From contig JAFMOC010000105.1 of assembly GCA_019802505.1 (NCBI GenBank), forward strand, positions 248,001-312,000: DNA of 64,000 bases, read 5' to 3'. Both the position numbers and the translations under genes were made by a program. This DNA is from Corydoras sp. C115. Lineage: Eukaryota > Chordata > Actinopteri > Siluriformes > Callichthyidae. The notes under the pieces were generated by a model. It was not told where the DNA came from, made no database searches, and worked only from the letters and a program-made list of their open reading frames with translations. The first letter of the stretch is position 1; each line of letters opens with the position of its first letter. Shown piece by piece: positions 23,783 through 34,917 of the stretch.

Positions 23783-24310
23783 ACACCATAAAGACGAAAG
23801 TATTGGGACACACTTCTTAACCCTGACATTCAAGTGTTTTTTAAGTCCCATTGCCACAGATGTATAAAATCAAGTACCTAGCCATGCATCTGGACAATTG
23901 TATGCTTCCTACATTGTGCTAACTGTTTAGGAAAAGCAATTTTCTGTAGCATCATGTTTTTGCCCCAGTACACTAAGCAAGCCTAAAGGCATTGTAGGTT
24001 AAGTTTAGTGTAAAAGTGATTGACTGGCCAGCACAGATCCTTAAATTCAAACCCATCAAACCCCCTGGGATGAGCTAGAGACTGAGAACCAGGCCCTCTC
24101 AGTGAACATCAGTGTCTGACTTCACAAATGGTCTTCTAAATAAATGAGCAAAAATATCCAGAGACAAACTTTAAAATCTTTCAAGAAGGTCTCCTTGATT
24201 GGTGGGAGTTGTTGTAGCTGCAAAAGGGGTGCCAACTTCTAATGAGATCGAAATATATGTCATTAGCAAAGTTTTGTTAGCGTGTCAAAGAATATTGATT
24301 GTCCAAATAG
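23783..24310 (+). mobile_element. Internally deleted Tc1-like transposon
   Basis: The left end contains AAAGTATTGGGACACAC and the right end ATTGATTGTCCAAATAG, the diverged Tc1-like termini. Between them a broken transposase C-terminus can be read: LDNCMLP, CPSTL-like APVH, DWPAQ, the TSVSDFTN block and the terminal VVVAAKGVPTSNE. Stops and frameshifts are common and the N-terminal DNA-binding half is missing. Confidence 0.75.
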
Positions 24311-24424
24311 GACCAAATGGTAATACTGCTGCACAGAGGCAGGTGGTGGTGATTTGTTCTGTGTTACTAATGAAGGTAAAATACCCAATATATACAACAG
24401 TGTGTGTGTGTGTGTGTGTATGAA

Positions 24425-24540
24425 AGGCACAGGGAAGACACAGACAGAAACACAGAAATGACCTTTGTTGGCTCAAATTGGGAATCCAAACCCGGACCTT
24501 CTTGATGTGAAATCACAGTGCCGCTATGTAGGGCAGAAAA
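24425..24540 (-). repeat. Old SINE head fragment
   Basis: GGGAATCCAAACCCGGACCT with CAGTGCCGCTAT is a diverged inverse of the tRNA-like head. Confidence 0.4.
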
Positions 24541-24559
24541 ACCAGTAAATTTTTCTATA

Positions 24560-25725
24560 TGATGAAGTCCCACAGAACAATGTTTTGTTTATTTTTTGTA
24601 AATAATAGAAAATTCTCTTGTTTTTAGCTTTTCTTTTGCTTAATCAATTCTCTTTTGCAATTTTTTCATCAATATTTTATAATCTTATCCATTTTCCAAT
24701 TAATAATCAGTATTACCCATATGTTTTCTGGCCATTGCTATTTTACTGTACCTTTAACCATTTTTCACTTTTTAGTTAATAGCAATTAGACAGTTAAGGA
24801 GTATGACCTTGCTAAACAATCACATTAAAATAAATTACATTCCCAAGACAGTTATTTGGCATACCCAAAAAATTAATAACCTCAGAGTCATTAATGAGAG
24901 CGAATGCATATTTAAAGAATTGTTCCTTAATAAAATGAATGGTAAACACTGAATTAGGAGGGTATAAAAAGATGGCTTTTGAAACAGCCACACTTCAGTG
25001 CAAGTTCAAGCAGTTGTAGCTTGCATGAACAAATATGAGAATGATTGTGAATTAATGAACCCTGACAGACTTGCCCTTCACTACTGTTGATTGTGTTGAG
25101 GGAGTGATTTAGCTGTGAGTACGTGTATGTGCCATCATTTTGTATTCAATTTAAAAAGCGTCTTCATTCATTAGCATCCTCCTATGGTGTATTTTTCAAA
25201 CAAGAAAATACATGACCAACCCAGGCTCATCTCTAACCTAAACCATCTTTGAAAATCGGTCCATCTTCCAGCAGAAGCTGGCCCTTTAATGATATTCACC
25301 TCAAAGAATCTTGAAAATGGCAATCCGGCTTTTGTGGTTTTACAAGATTTCATGGCCAGCATATAGCCGTCGAGATGGTTTACCCAGTTTGGGTTTTTTT
25401 TTTCTAATTATGTAGAGAATAGTGCTACTTGTTTTACAGCTGTTAGGTTCTTTGACTTGCGGCATTTGAAAAAATCCCCTTTTTGTCACAAGTGATTAAA
25501 AATTCAATTCATTTTTGTGGACAGATTCTTTCAAGTTAATCGAACATTCGATTCTATTCAACTGGAACCACCAGGAGGGACTTTCAAATTGATCATGGCA
25601 TGAAACCATTTAAGTGGTTCAAGGGATTGCATTACATTAAACGTGTACATCCTACCAATAAGGTTCCTATAGGTTACAAAAAGTTAGGTTTATAATTACT
25701 TACTAGATTGTGGACATTTGTACAT

Positions 25726-25768
<43 letters not shown>

Positions 25769-26354
25769 CGTTTTTGTGAAATATTAATTAAATCAGATTT
25801 AAAATGTGTAACTGGTCATGTATTTTAATGAGGCCATAGTCCCTAGATTAAGTATAAGATAATGAGATGAGATGAAATACACAGCCTTGACTAAGCCCAA
25901 CTGGAAACACAGAGAAGAATCAAAAATCAAACTGGTGAACTGGTGGAAAAAGTAATAATACAAAGAGAAAACACAAAATTAGCACCGGAATAATAAACAA
26001 AATAAAGCCTGTAGACTGACACAAAATAGCCGTAAGAAAAGCTAGCAGGATTTCTACACTAAAAACCCAATGGCCAAAAGCAGGGGGCAAAATAACGACC
26101 AACTTGATGGCAGAAAAAACAATAGACTAATGGTAAAATGCCACACATTCATGTAAAAAGTAATAACTGGCTGACAGGCGAATAATAATGGAGACTAGGA
26201 GCAGAAAGACACATGCATCAAATACCTCAAAGAAGAAGTTCAGACGGGTTTTTATAAAAACAGCGCTAAGCTAAATCAAATTCAATCAGTCGAATGAAAA
26301 ACAAATAATTATAACTAAAATACTAGAGTGGCAACAGGGTGAAAATAGATAAAC
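24560..26354. other. Non-coding, partly CNE-like, then A-rich
   Basis: 24780-25000 is repeat-free with ATTA/TAAT words. 25900-26350 is A-rich and may be an older element that received the LTR insertion. Confidence 0.4.
25727..25768. repeat. Poly-T tract
   Basis: About 42 consecutive T bases. Confidence 0.9.
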
Positions 26355-26359
26355 ACATG

Positions 26360-26780
26360 TGTTAGCGTTGTCCGTTTTTCCCTGGGAGGAGGGCGGCTAA
26401 CGCGGAGTCGCTGCGTTCAGCCGCTTGCGCCTAGTGAGCGCTCCCAGGTACCGACCACGCGGGGAAGGATGCGTGCGTGGGTCCGAGGAACGCTCCCACG
26501 GACTTACGACCTACACGGAGAAGATGTGTAGCGCCGTAACGTGGTTGTACGCGGAAGGAGAGTCCAAACACCGGGATAAAATCCAAAATGTATAATGAAA
26601 CGAAATGGGGAACAAACAAAACAACGTAACAACGGGTATGAAAACCACAAAACAAAGACGTGCACCAAAGGGAAGGAAAACTCAGAATAAATACAAAAGG
26701 AACTAAACACGTGAACAAAACCAACCAATCAACCAACGAAGACAATTACGGAGGAAACGAGGGATGCCACAACCTGTGAC
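26360..26780. repeat. Left LTR of the TRIM-like element
   Basis: The repeat is GC-rich for its first 180 bp and AT-rich afterwards, with CAGAATAAATAC near 26685. It ends in GTGAC where the right LTR has GTGACA, and lacks the CACAGGCAC duplication seen there. Confidence 0.7.
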
Positions 26781-27191
26781 TACCCCAGAACCCCAATCGC
26801 GCAAAAAGGGAAAGCGGCCCAAAACAAAACAAAAAAAATAATAATAATAAACAGTTCTGGAAAACAAAAAACGGGGGGGTAACAGTCCCTCTGGCGCTGA
26901 AGCCTGTTGGCTGCATCCTGCTGACATCGTCGAGTACGTACTCTGGCTGCGGGGGCGCGGCTCGGCGCCCTCCCGCTGCGAGGCGGGGACAGCGCCCCTG
27001 GAGTCCGAAGTCTGTGGCTGACGGACCCTGGCTCTCGGAGTCGGTGATAGAGCGGTCCCTGGCACCCAGACTCGGTAATCGGCGGTCCCCCGTGCTCGAC
27101 TTCCTCAGCAGTGCAGCCCCTGGTCCTCCGAATCAGCGATGGGTGACCCCTGGTGTCCGGGAACTCTCCAGATATCTTAGGCACGTCTTTC

Positions 27192-27630
27192 TGTTAGCGT
27201 TGTCCGTTTTTCCCCGGGAGGAGGGCGGCTAACGCGGAGTCGCTGCGTTCAGCCGCTCGCGCCTAGTGAGCGCTCCCGGGTACCGACCACGCGGGGAAGA
27301 ATGCGTGCGTGGGTCCGAGGAACGCTCCCACGGACTTAACCTACACGGAGAAGATGTGTAGCGCCGTAAGTGTTGTAAGTCCAAACACCAGGATAAAATC
27401 CAAAATGTATAATTTAATAAAAATTGGTGTAGGGACACCAACGAAAATGGGGAACAAACAAAACAACGTAACAACGGGTATGAAAACCACAAAACAAAGA
27501 CGTGCACCAAAGGGAAGGAAAACTCAGAATAAATACAAAAGGAACTAAACACGTGCACAAAACCAACCAATCAACCAACGAAGACAATTACGGAGGAAAC
27601 GAGGGACAGGTGCCACAGGCACCTGTGACA
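27192..27630. repeat. Right LTR of the TRIM-like element
   Basis: It aligns with 26360-26780 but has an extra segment (TTTAATAAAAATTGG, then GGGACACCAACG) and a complete CA end. Confidence 0.7.
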
Positions 27631-27639
27631 ACATGTCTG

Positions 27640-29750
27640 ATAAACAAATAATAAGAAGAATGAACTCATTTAACTGAAGTGGGAAAAAGATTTATACTAA
27701 TTAAGGATAATTAAATAAAAAACAAACAAAAGAGAGCTAGCTCAAACTGGTTAGGAGAATCAGAAAATGCAGTGCCAGGAACTTTGAGCAACCTTTTTCC
27801 TCATGTACACAACACGAGGGCATAAGATTGAGTACATTCTACTTTCCCTGTTCTGGATTATGTAAGTTTTAATATAATGTATATAATGTACAATGTCCTT
27901 TTATGGGATAAACTTCAATTACCCCACAGCTATTGTCTTACCTGCCAGTGTTTGAACTCTTTAGATGTGTAGCACTGATGAAAGCATAGCACACAGTGTT
28001 GAAAATACACAGAGAAAATAATTAAAAAAAAAAAAAAACAACTGCAAGAAGTTTGATGCCGGTTTTATAGCATAAAACCCTGGCGAATATACATTATACA
28101 TCTTAAACATAAACATAAATAAATTTGCATACAATTTTGCTTTTTACCAAACCTACATTGTCATCTCGTGGACACTTTTACATTGTTTTAGCCATGTGTA
28201 AACTTACTAAATACCACCTCACCATCAACCAACAAATTGGCAGCACAAAAAAGCTTATTCTTGTCTGTATGCACGATGCATGACAGAGCGTGCTTGGTAA
28301 TAAAACTCATAAAGGTTATTTAATGTAATAGTTAAAAAACAAGCACTTTCTTTGATTGACGGAACACATTACCAAACAATATGACCACTTAATGGTTTCT
28401 TGCTTTTGATGAATGGGGTCCATGAATTATGTTAAATGTGTATTGCAACAGCTGGTCTATGATACACATATTACATACATGTACCTAATAGTAGCTAAAC
28501 CCATGAGGTATTTTTTTTTTTACATGGTAAATGTACATAATTTACTAGAACACTTAAGCATAAAGCTGAAGCTGAATAAAACAAACAATATACATATGTT
28601 TTTATAAGGGGTTAGCAAAGTTAATTCCACAATTTACACTGAAGCGATATGTTCACTGGTGGCATGGCAACAACAAATGGGAGCTACCTCATAAATGGTT
28701 TGCAGAGGTTGTAAGAACAACCAACCCCCCACCCGCTGAAAAGTCCAATGCTCAATCTTTTCCAACACATTTAAAATGCACTGAAGCATAGTCTCTCCTC
28801 TGGTTCCCAACTTAACTAAAGCTCACTAAGCTTGTAGTTCAATGAATCTAAACACCTGCAGCTATGTTTCAAATCCATTGTAAAAGCCTTTACAGAACAG
28901 TACTGGCTGTTATGAGAATTAAATATATTAGTTGTCCAAATGTGTGGACATATAGAGGCTTTCCATATATATTGGCACAAATAATACAAAATGATCAAAC
29001 CACGTTATATGAAATCAAGCTAAATAAAGGCGGAAACTCACACTGCAAAGTTCACAAAAGGGCCACGTTACTGACAACTGGAGCATGAAGATAGCCATCA
29101 TCATTTCAGTCATCATTTTATTTCAGCAAGATCCAATTGATTTTATATCAAATCTCCGTACTTTCTATTTTGAAGACGTAAAAGGTATTGTGAGAATTCT
29201 TTCTGTTTTGGTTTATTGGACTATGTAGCATCCATTTGAAAGTGTCAGCTAGAGTAAGAAATGGCAGAAAAAAAATCACTGCCACCACCTCGTGAAATGT
29301 GCCAGACTTACAGTAAATGAGTGTTGAAAAAGTGTGTGTCAGTGTTTGTAAACAACATAAGAAAAGTGATGAGATCTCAGAGGGTCGACTTCGTTACTGT
29401 GATAAATTCTGAGGTCGAAAGGTCACGACTTTAAGCAGACTAATTTGTTGCAGAGTGCTTTTGAAGCCAACGTGGTGAAATACACCATGATTAACGGAAC
29501 AACAGTGCCCCCTTCTGTTCGTTTTAAACACAACGTGTTAACCAGCTTCATCAGAAAAAGAAAATCTAAATACCATATACAAACATTGTGCATTAGACAC
29601 TCAGAATAAGATAATAATAACTGAACCCACAATTTTAAAATTATATATTTAAGAATGAAGCGAAGCACTAATAAATAATATTATCTTAGTTATATTGTGC
29701 CTTTTTGCATTTGTTGACAACACATATAATTCATAATGTGTGTACATATA
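27640..29750. other. Non-coding stretch
   Basis: No gene or known repeat. GTCCAAATGTGTGGACATA at 28935 resembles a Tc1-like terminus relic. Confidence 0.45.
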
Positions 29751-29754
29751 GTGT

Positions 29755-30048
29755 CCATCCATCTTCCGCTTTATCCTATATTAAGGTCACGGTGGGGGGG
29801 GGTTTCCCCATGCCCATCCAGAGGAGAACGTTTCAGGTGCTGGGCAGATACACCCAGGACAGGGTGCCAATCTATCGCTGGGCACTCACACAGACATACA
29901 CACACTCTACATGGGGCAATTTGGAGAGCTCAGTTGACCTTGATCCATGTTTTTGGACTGTGGAAACCCACGCGGACACGGGGAGAACATGGAAACTCCA
30001 CCCAGATGGGGATTCGAATCGGGAATCCCTAGTGCTGAGAAGAGAACG
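29755..30048 (-). repeat. Left half of an inverted SINE dimer
   Basis: Complete from the tail to GGGAATCCCTAGTGCTGAG, then cut off at AGAACGT before the head. Confidence 0.85.
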
Positions 30049-30335
30049 TCCCCATCTGGGTGGAGTTTCCATGTTCTCCCCGTGTCTGCGTGGGTTTCCT
30101 CCGGGTTCTCCAGTTTCCTCCCACAGTCCAAAAACATGGATCAAGTCAATTGAATTCTCAAAATTGCCCCATATAGGGTGTGTCTGTGTGAGTGAGTGTG
30201 TGCCCAGCGATGGATTGGCGCCCTGTCCTGGGTGTTTCTGCCCAGCGCCCGAGATGTTCTCCCCTGGATGGGCATGGGGAACCCCACCGCGACCCTAATA
30301 GAGGATAAAGCGGGAGATAATGAATGAATGAATAA
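30049..30335 (+). repeat. Right half of an inverted SINE dimer
   Basis: Begins abruptly at CCCCATCTGGGTGGAG, without head, and runs to the GAATG tail. Joined directly to the left half. Confidence 0.85.
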
Positions 30336-30591
30336 ATCTGTTAAGTCTTAAAAAGTTTTAAACAACCAGTATTAATAATAAAATCAGAAAAGAGTATTTT
30401 CTTGCCATTGCACAAAGTACTATGAGATTGTGTAGCTGCAGCAGTTTTTACAGTGCAAAAACAGGACATAACACAACAGTTGACATTTCAACACAACTTA
30501 AGAATAAAATTGGACTTATAAACTAAGGAAAAGTTGTAGAAATTAAGGTGCAAGATAAGTAAAACAAATGAAAGTAATATATATATATATG

Positions 30592-30805
30592 GGTGGCATG
30601 GTGGCTTAGTGGTTAGCACGTTCGCCCCATATAGAGGTTCACGTTTTGCCCCATATAGAGTGTGTGTCTGTGAGTGTGTGCCCAGCGATAGATTGGCGCC
30701 CTGTCCTGGGTGTATCTGCAGAGCACCCGAAATGTTCTCCCATGGTTGGGCATGGGGAACCCCCCCCCCACGACCCTAATATAGGATAAAGCGGAAGATA
30801 TATAT
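30592..30805 (+). repeat. tRNA-headed SINE, internal deletion
   Basis: The head joins the CCCCATATAGAG motif, which is itself repeated at 30626 and 30649. Inserted in a TA repeat. Confidence 0.85.
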
Positions 30806-31116
30806 AAAAGATTTGAATTTAGCAGTGGTGTAAAGTCAATAGCGTAAAATGTATGAGCTAAAAAATGATGTAAATGTATAAGGTGCCAGTGACTGCAGCA
30901 TTAGAATGTAACATACATTGTCCCTGAATGTGTTGTTCCTTTACAGTATCTGGGTAGCAGTGTCATCTGAGTGGCACTAGTTCTCTATGACTATGTGCTT
31001 GTTCTGTCCATTATCCTCTTGTCTTGATATGAAAAGGTTTGATTTTTAAGTTCAAATATAAATTGCAGACAAGTGGCTTTAAACACTAATGTCTTTTCTT
31101 ATCTCATCACTAAAGA

Positions 31117-31190
31117 TTTTACTAGGGTCGCAGGGTTGGTGATCCTCAGTGAAAGGAAGACATGTTAACCACTACACCACCGTACCACCC
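31117..31190 (-). repeat. SINE with most of the body deleted
   Basis: ACTAGGGTCGCAGGGTTGG is joined almost directly to ATGTTAACCACTACACCACC. Confidence 0.6.
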
Positions 31191-31703
31191 CAAAAAAACT
31201 ATGCATTTATGCTAAACTCTTTCAAGTTAAAAATACCTATAGCATCATTTCATATGACCTACATTCAGACACATCAAACAAACATGACTGTTGTCTGCAT
31301 GCATTTCCCAGAAATCAAAATGAACTTTCACAGTAAGGTCAAATATTTAGTTTTACTCTCTAAGGGATTCTAAAACTGGGAACAAATGTATTCTCATTTA
31401 TACAATATAAATGCTACTATTTTCCATTTTTTAATTTTTAAAAGGTATTTTATAAAAATCAATCATATATTCTTATGCATATTCTTTTTTTTATAATCAT
31501 ATGGGATCATTGTTTCAGTCTTGTGCTTCCAATATCTTGTGCATGAATGTTTCACTTTGCAAATATTACCATAAGCAAAACATGTAGTATGATATAATTT
31601 TGTATAAATCCCATTTATTTGATACTAAGTACAGGTTAGACACAAGGAACTGAAATAATAGGAAAAGCAAAAGTCACTATACTGAAAACACTAACTACTT
31701 AGA

Positions 31704-31747
31704 AACCCGCTGGACTGATTTCCCAGTAGCTACAGACAACTTGCAAG
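31704..31747 (+). other. Relic of the duplicated non-coding 5' exon (dead CD225 copy)
   Basis: The block is similar to 34588-34637 (CCCAGTAGCTACAGACAAC versus CCTAGTAGCTGCAGCCAAC) and is followed by GTAAAG at 31748. It sits about 950 bp before the frameshifted CD225 exon at 32695, mirroring gene 1. It supports the view that the duplicated unit included the promoter region. Confidence 0.4.
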
Positions 31748-31926
31748 GTAAAGAATCCAGTATATTAATTATTAATTAAGTATTTGTCTGTCGTAAGTTT
31801 TTATATTTTTATAAAATATTAAATATTTTAAATATTAATATTTAAATAGTAAATATTACATTAATTATATAATTGGTGATTGCTTTTGATTTTGTAATAA
31901 TCAATCAAACATATGTGTGCCAAATC

Positions 31927-32413
31927 CATCCATCCATAGAGATGGTTTCATTTGTGTGTATGCACGATAATTTGGGATAAATCTTCCTGACAGACTCTTA
32001 ACCACACACACTCAAATGTCAACCTGTCTCATTAAACATACAAATAGTTTTGTCTTTTTAATAAGTTGTTTTATATGGTAAGACATTTAAGACTTTTTAT
32101 TTCATCCATCCATCCATTTTCTTCCGCTTTATGCTATATTAAGGTCGTGGGGGGGTTTTTCCATGCCCATCCAGTGGAAAAAGTTTCGGGCGCCGGGCAG
32201 ATACACCCAGGACAGGGCGCCAATCTATCGCTGGGCACACACTCACTCACACACACACACACACACACTATATATATATGGGGCAATTTGGAGAACTCAA
32301 TTGACTTGATCCATGTTTTTGGACTGTGGGAGGACACAGGGAGAACATGGAAACTTTTTTGAACCGGGAATCCCTAGCGCTGAGAGGAGAACGTGCTAAC
32401 CACTAAGCCACCA
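31927..32413 (-). repeat. tRNA-headed SINE whose tail contains an inverted 165-bp insert
   Basis: TGTGCCAAATC flanks it (31916-31926 and 32414-32424). The CCATCC tail is split: 31937-32102 is an inverted copy of 33066-33239, and the SINE resumes at CATCCATCCATCCATTTTC. The B-box region is shortened. Confidence 0.8.
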
Positions 32414-32495
32414 TGTGCCAAATCACACTGCTTAAATATTTATCAAGTATATGAAAGTGAAAAGAGGGTGAGACACAATGCTCATTTCTAATTTG

Positions 32496-32535
32496 ATTAT
32501 CTTCCGCTTATTCCTCTACTGGGGTCGCAGGGGGT
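32496..32535 (-). repeat. SINE tail fragment
   Basis: ATTATCTTCCGCTTATTCCT with GGGGTCGCAGGGGGTT only. Confidence 0.6.
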
Positions 32536-32694
32536 TCACAATTCTTAGATCAATTTGATCTCTGAAAACGTTGCACCAAATAGTTGTACACCAAATAGTC
32601 TAATAGTCTTGTGGTTACATACAACCAATACCACTTCTACTTTCTTTAAAGGTTTCGGCACAGGACGAGTGATTACAGACAGAGCCAATACAAA

Positions 32695-32813
32695 ATGGAG
32701 AAACGTCTGCCTATTATTTTAAGCTCTACCAATGTACCCATATACTTCCATTTTTAGTACACTTTTCTGCTGCCTCCCCAATGGAATTGTGCCAACAGTT
32801 TACTTTTGCTAAG
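32695..32813 (+). pseudogene. Dead CD225 (IFITM-like) exon 1, first copy of the array
   Basis: The sequence aligns with exon 1 of the gene at 35571, including the preceding 5' UTR (GACAGAGCCAATACA). It begins ATGGAGAAACGTCTGCC. A deletion of about seven bases at the GGATGG (Gly-Trp) position shifts the frame and brings TAG at codon 21. The donor region has also drifted (CTAAGTAAC). No exon 2 was found downstream, although the 3' flank of gene 1 (36420-36710) is still recognisable here at about 33245-33515. An upstream exon-like block ending at 31747 matches the non-coding exon ending at 34637. It is a degraded tandem duplicate. Confidence 0.8.
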
Positions 32814-33065
32814 TAACATTATTAACATTCTTAAGTCAAATTTATCTAATTTATTTTTAAATTATTGATACAGTCAATGCGTCGGTCAATGTTTTATGGA
32901 AAAGAAATTTAAGTTGTCTACAGGAAACTATATTTTCGAAAATATCGATCATACAATGTAAGAAAAAAACTAATAGCATATGTATAAAAATTCGAATGGT
33001 TTTATTATGTCAACTTAAAATAAATACATAATTTATTTAAAGTTATTTAAAATAAAATAATAATA

Positions 33066-33239
33066 ATAAAGTCTTAAATGTCTTTCAAAATGTATTTCGT
33101 ATATAAAACAACTCATTAAAAAGACAAAACTATTTGCATGTTTTGATGAGACAGGTCGACATTTGAGTGTATGTGGTTAAGAGTCTGTCAGGAAGATTTT
33201 TTCTGAATTATCGTGCACACATACAAATGAAACCATCTC
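33066..33239. repeat. Right arm of a 165-bp inverted repeat
   Basis: The reverse complement of 31937-32102 with about 10 percent differences (GTCTGTCAGGAAGATT, TTATCGTGCACACATAC). The dead CD225 exon lies between the arms. Confidence 0.85.
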
Positions 33240-33730
33240 AAGTAAAACCCTCAAACATGGCCAATATAGAAGTGAAATGCTTTTGCAGAAATAATTAAAA
33301 CCCTGAAATAAACTTCACATCTGTAACGCTTATAAAACAAACAAATACCATTTCAGTTTTCTCTGTAATAAAGCAATCAACATGTCAGTTGAAAAAAGGT
33401 TCTCTTTGGCATGTTTGCCACAAATGGCAAAATAAAAGAATAATTTGAACCATCGAATGTCAAATATTGTGCAGTTTTGGTTTGTTTTTTTTATTGTTTA
33501 ATCAGAAGCATGCATTTTATCATAAAATTGATCAATACATTCTAAGATGATAATGAAAAATCAGGTTCTCTTTCATCAGTCCTTATGTCCCTGTGTGAAA
33601 GGAGAAAATTTACCAAAATGACAACAATGATGTCAAATCACCTTATTTAACAGAGCTTTAAAAACATTTTAATGGCAAGAACAAATATTATATTTAAATT
33701 TTATTTAGAGATAATAATATCTATTTTAAT

Positions 33731-34083
33731 GGCGGCACGGTGGCTTAATGGTTAGTACGTTTGCCTCTCAGCGCTAGGGATTCCTGGTTCAAATCCCCAT
33801 CTGGGTGGAGTTTCCATGTCCTCCCCGTGTCCGCGTGGGTTTACTCTGGGTTCTCCGGTTTCCTCTCACAGTCTAAAAACATGGGTCAAGTCAATTGAAT
33901 TCCCCAAATTGCCCCATATAGAGTGTGTCTGTGTGAGTGAGTGTGTGCCCAGCGATAGATTGGCATCCTGTCCTGGGTGTATCTGCCCAGCGCTCTAGAC
34001 GTTCTCCCCTGGATGGGCATGGGGAACCCCACCCGCGACCCTAATATAGGATAAAGCAGAAGATAATGGATGGATGAATGGAC
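33731..34083 (+). repeat. tRNA-headed SINE with 13-bp TSD
   Basis: TATCTATTTTAAT occurs at 33718-33730 and 34084-34096. Full length. Confidence 0.93.
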
Positions 34084-34224
34084 TATCTATTTTAATGTGT
34101 CTCGAAATCTATTTAATATGGTCACATTTAATCCATTTGCAAAACAGACTTAATAGTTTAAAGATTTTTGTTTTTTAATCAAAGGTCATACACGACACAC
34201 AGCACAGATAGCAAAACTATTCTT

Positions 34225-34560
34225 CCCCAAATCTGGCTTACATCCCCATTTTAATTTGGCCCACTTACCACATGTACCACAATGTGAGAAGGTACACACC
34301 AGGACCACATCAGCCAAAAGTGGCTCACATGTTAATAGCACTTTCAAAGCTCTCACCGATGTGATCCACATATGTTTTGGGGCCATATATGTTATTTTAT
34401 ATGTGGAATTCACATTTATGCATCACGGTCATATGTCTGCCAGATATGCATCAAATAATTTCTAGGAGATGCAGTTTGCCAGTACCAGGAGTGGGTCAGC
34501 AGTGGTATATCTAAGACAGAAGTGGCACATATGTAGACTACCTGGGGAACCGAAGCACTT
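34225..34560. repeat. Degenerate CCACAT-rich repeat
   Basis: ACCACATGTACCACAATGTG, CCAGGACCACATCAGCC, GATGTGATCCACATATG and GTGGCACATATGTAG are variants of one short unit, related to 485-640. The block sits just upstream of the probable 5' exon of CD225 gene 1. Confidence 0.45.
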
Positions 34561-34587
34561 ACCACCACTACATATTTGTATCAACCT

Positions 34588-34637
34588 CCTAAAACCCACT
34601 TTAACTGATCTCCTAGTAGCTGCAGCCAACGCCAGAG
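34588..34637 (+). other. Probable non-coding 5' exon of CD225 gene 1
   Basis: This block (AACCCACTTTAACTGATCTC through GCCAGAG) is followed by the donor GTAAGT. It is duplicated as 31704-31747 upstream of the dead copy, at a similar distance (about 930-950 bp) from the respective ATG. Such position-preserving similarity, ending at a donor in both copies, suggests a 5' UTR exon. The left boundary is a guess. Transcript data would be needed. Confidence 0.45.
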
Positions 34638-34917
34638 GTAAGTTGTGTTAAATGAGTATTAATCAATTTTTTTAAAGATTTCCTTCATTTTTTAGATAAT
34701 TTGTAGTTTTAATCTGACACAACTAAAAGTATGTAGGGCATTTAAACTTTTAGAACTAAGTTACTTAAAATTATTTCCTTCAAGTTTCATGCATTGACCT
34801 AACAAAGTATAAAATAAATGAAGAGTTGGATGTCAATTGGTGATATAATTATAAATGATCAACAACCTATTTGCCAAATCAAGTGTAGGAGAGTAAAACA
34901 CTTAGAAATCGGTGTAT

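Larger units (their letters stand above)
26360..27630. mobile_element. Small LTR element (TRIM-like), 1.27 kb, with 5-bp TSD
   Basis: Two direct terminal repeats (26360-26780 and 27192-27630) both begin TGTTAGCGTTGTCC. The right one ends CACCTGTGACA. The element is flanked by ACATG on both sides (26355-26359 and 27631-27635), the 5-bp duplication expected of LTR integration. The 411-bp interior has no gag or pol reading frame and no recognisable tRNA primer site. It contains three GC-rich degenerate repeats built around CTCGGAGTCGGTGATAG, ACTCGGTAATCGGCGG and GAATCAGCGATGGG. The LTRs differ by indels, so the insertion is not recent. Reading frames inside (for example the one beginning MVGFVHVF on the complement in both LTRs) are incidental. 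Confidence 0.75.

Noticed and set aside
26780..27184. GC-rich frames of 113-134 codons on the complement
   Set aside because: They cover the LTR element and its interior. Near-identical peptides appear in both LTRs and no domain is recognisable.
28930..28990. Tc1-like terminal sequence (GTCCAAATGTGTGGACATA)
   Set aside because: Only about 20 bases match and no second end was found, so not called as an element.
29705..30298. The longest + strand frame outside the genes (197 codons)
   Set aside because: It runs across both halves of an inverted SINE dimer and shares its peptides with every other SINE copy. Not a gene.
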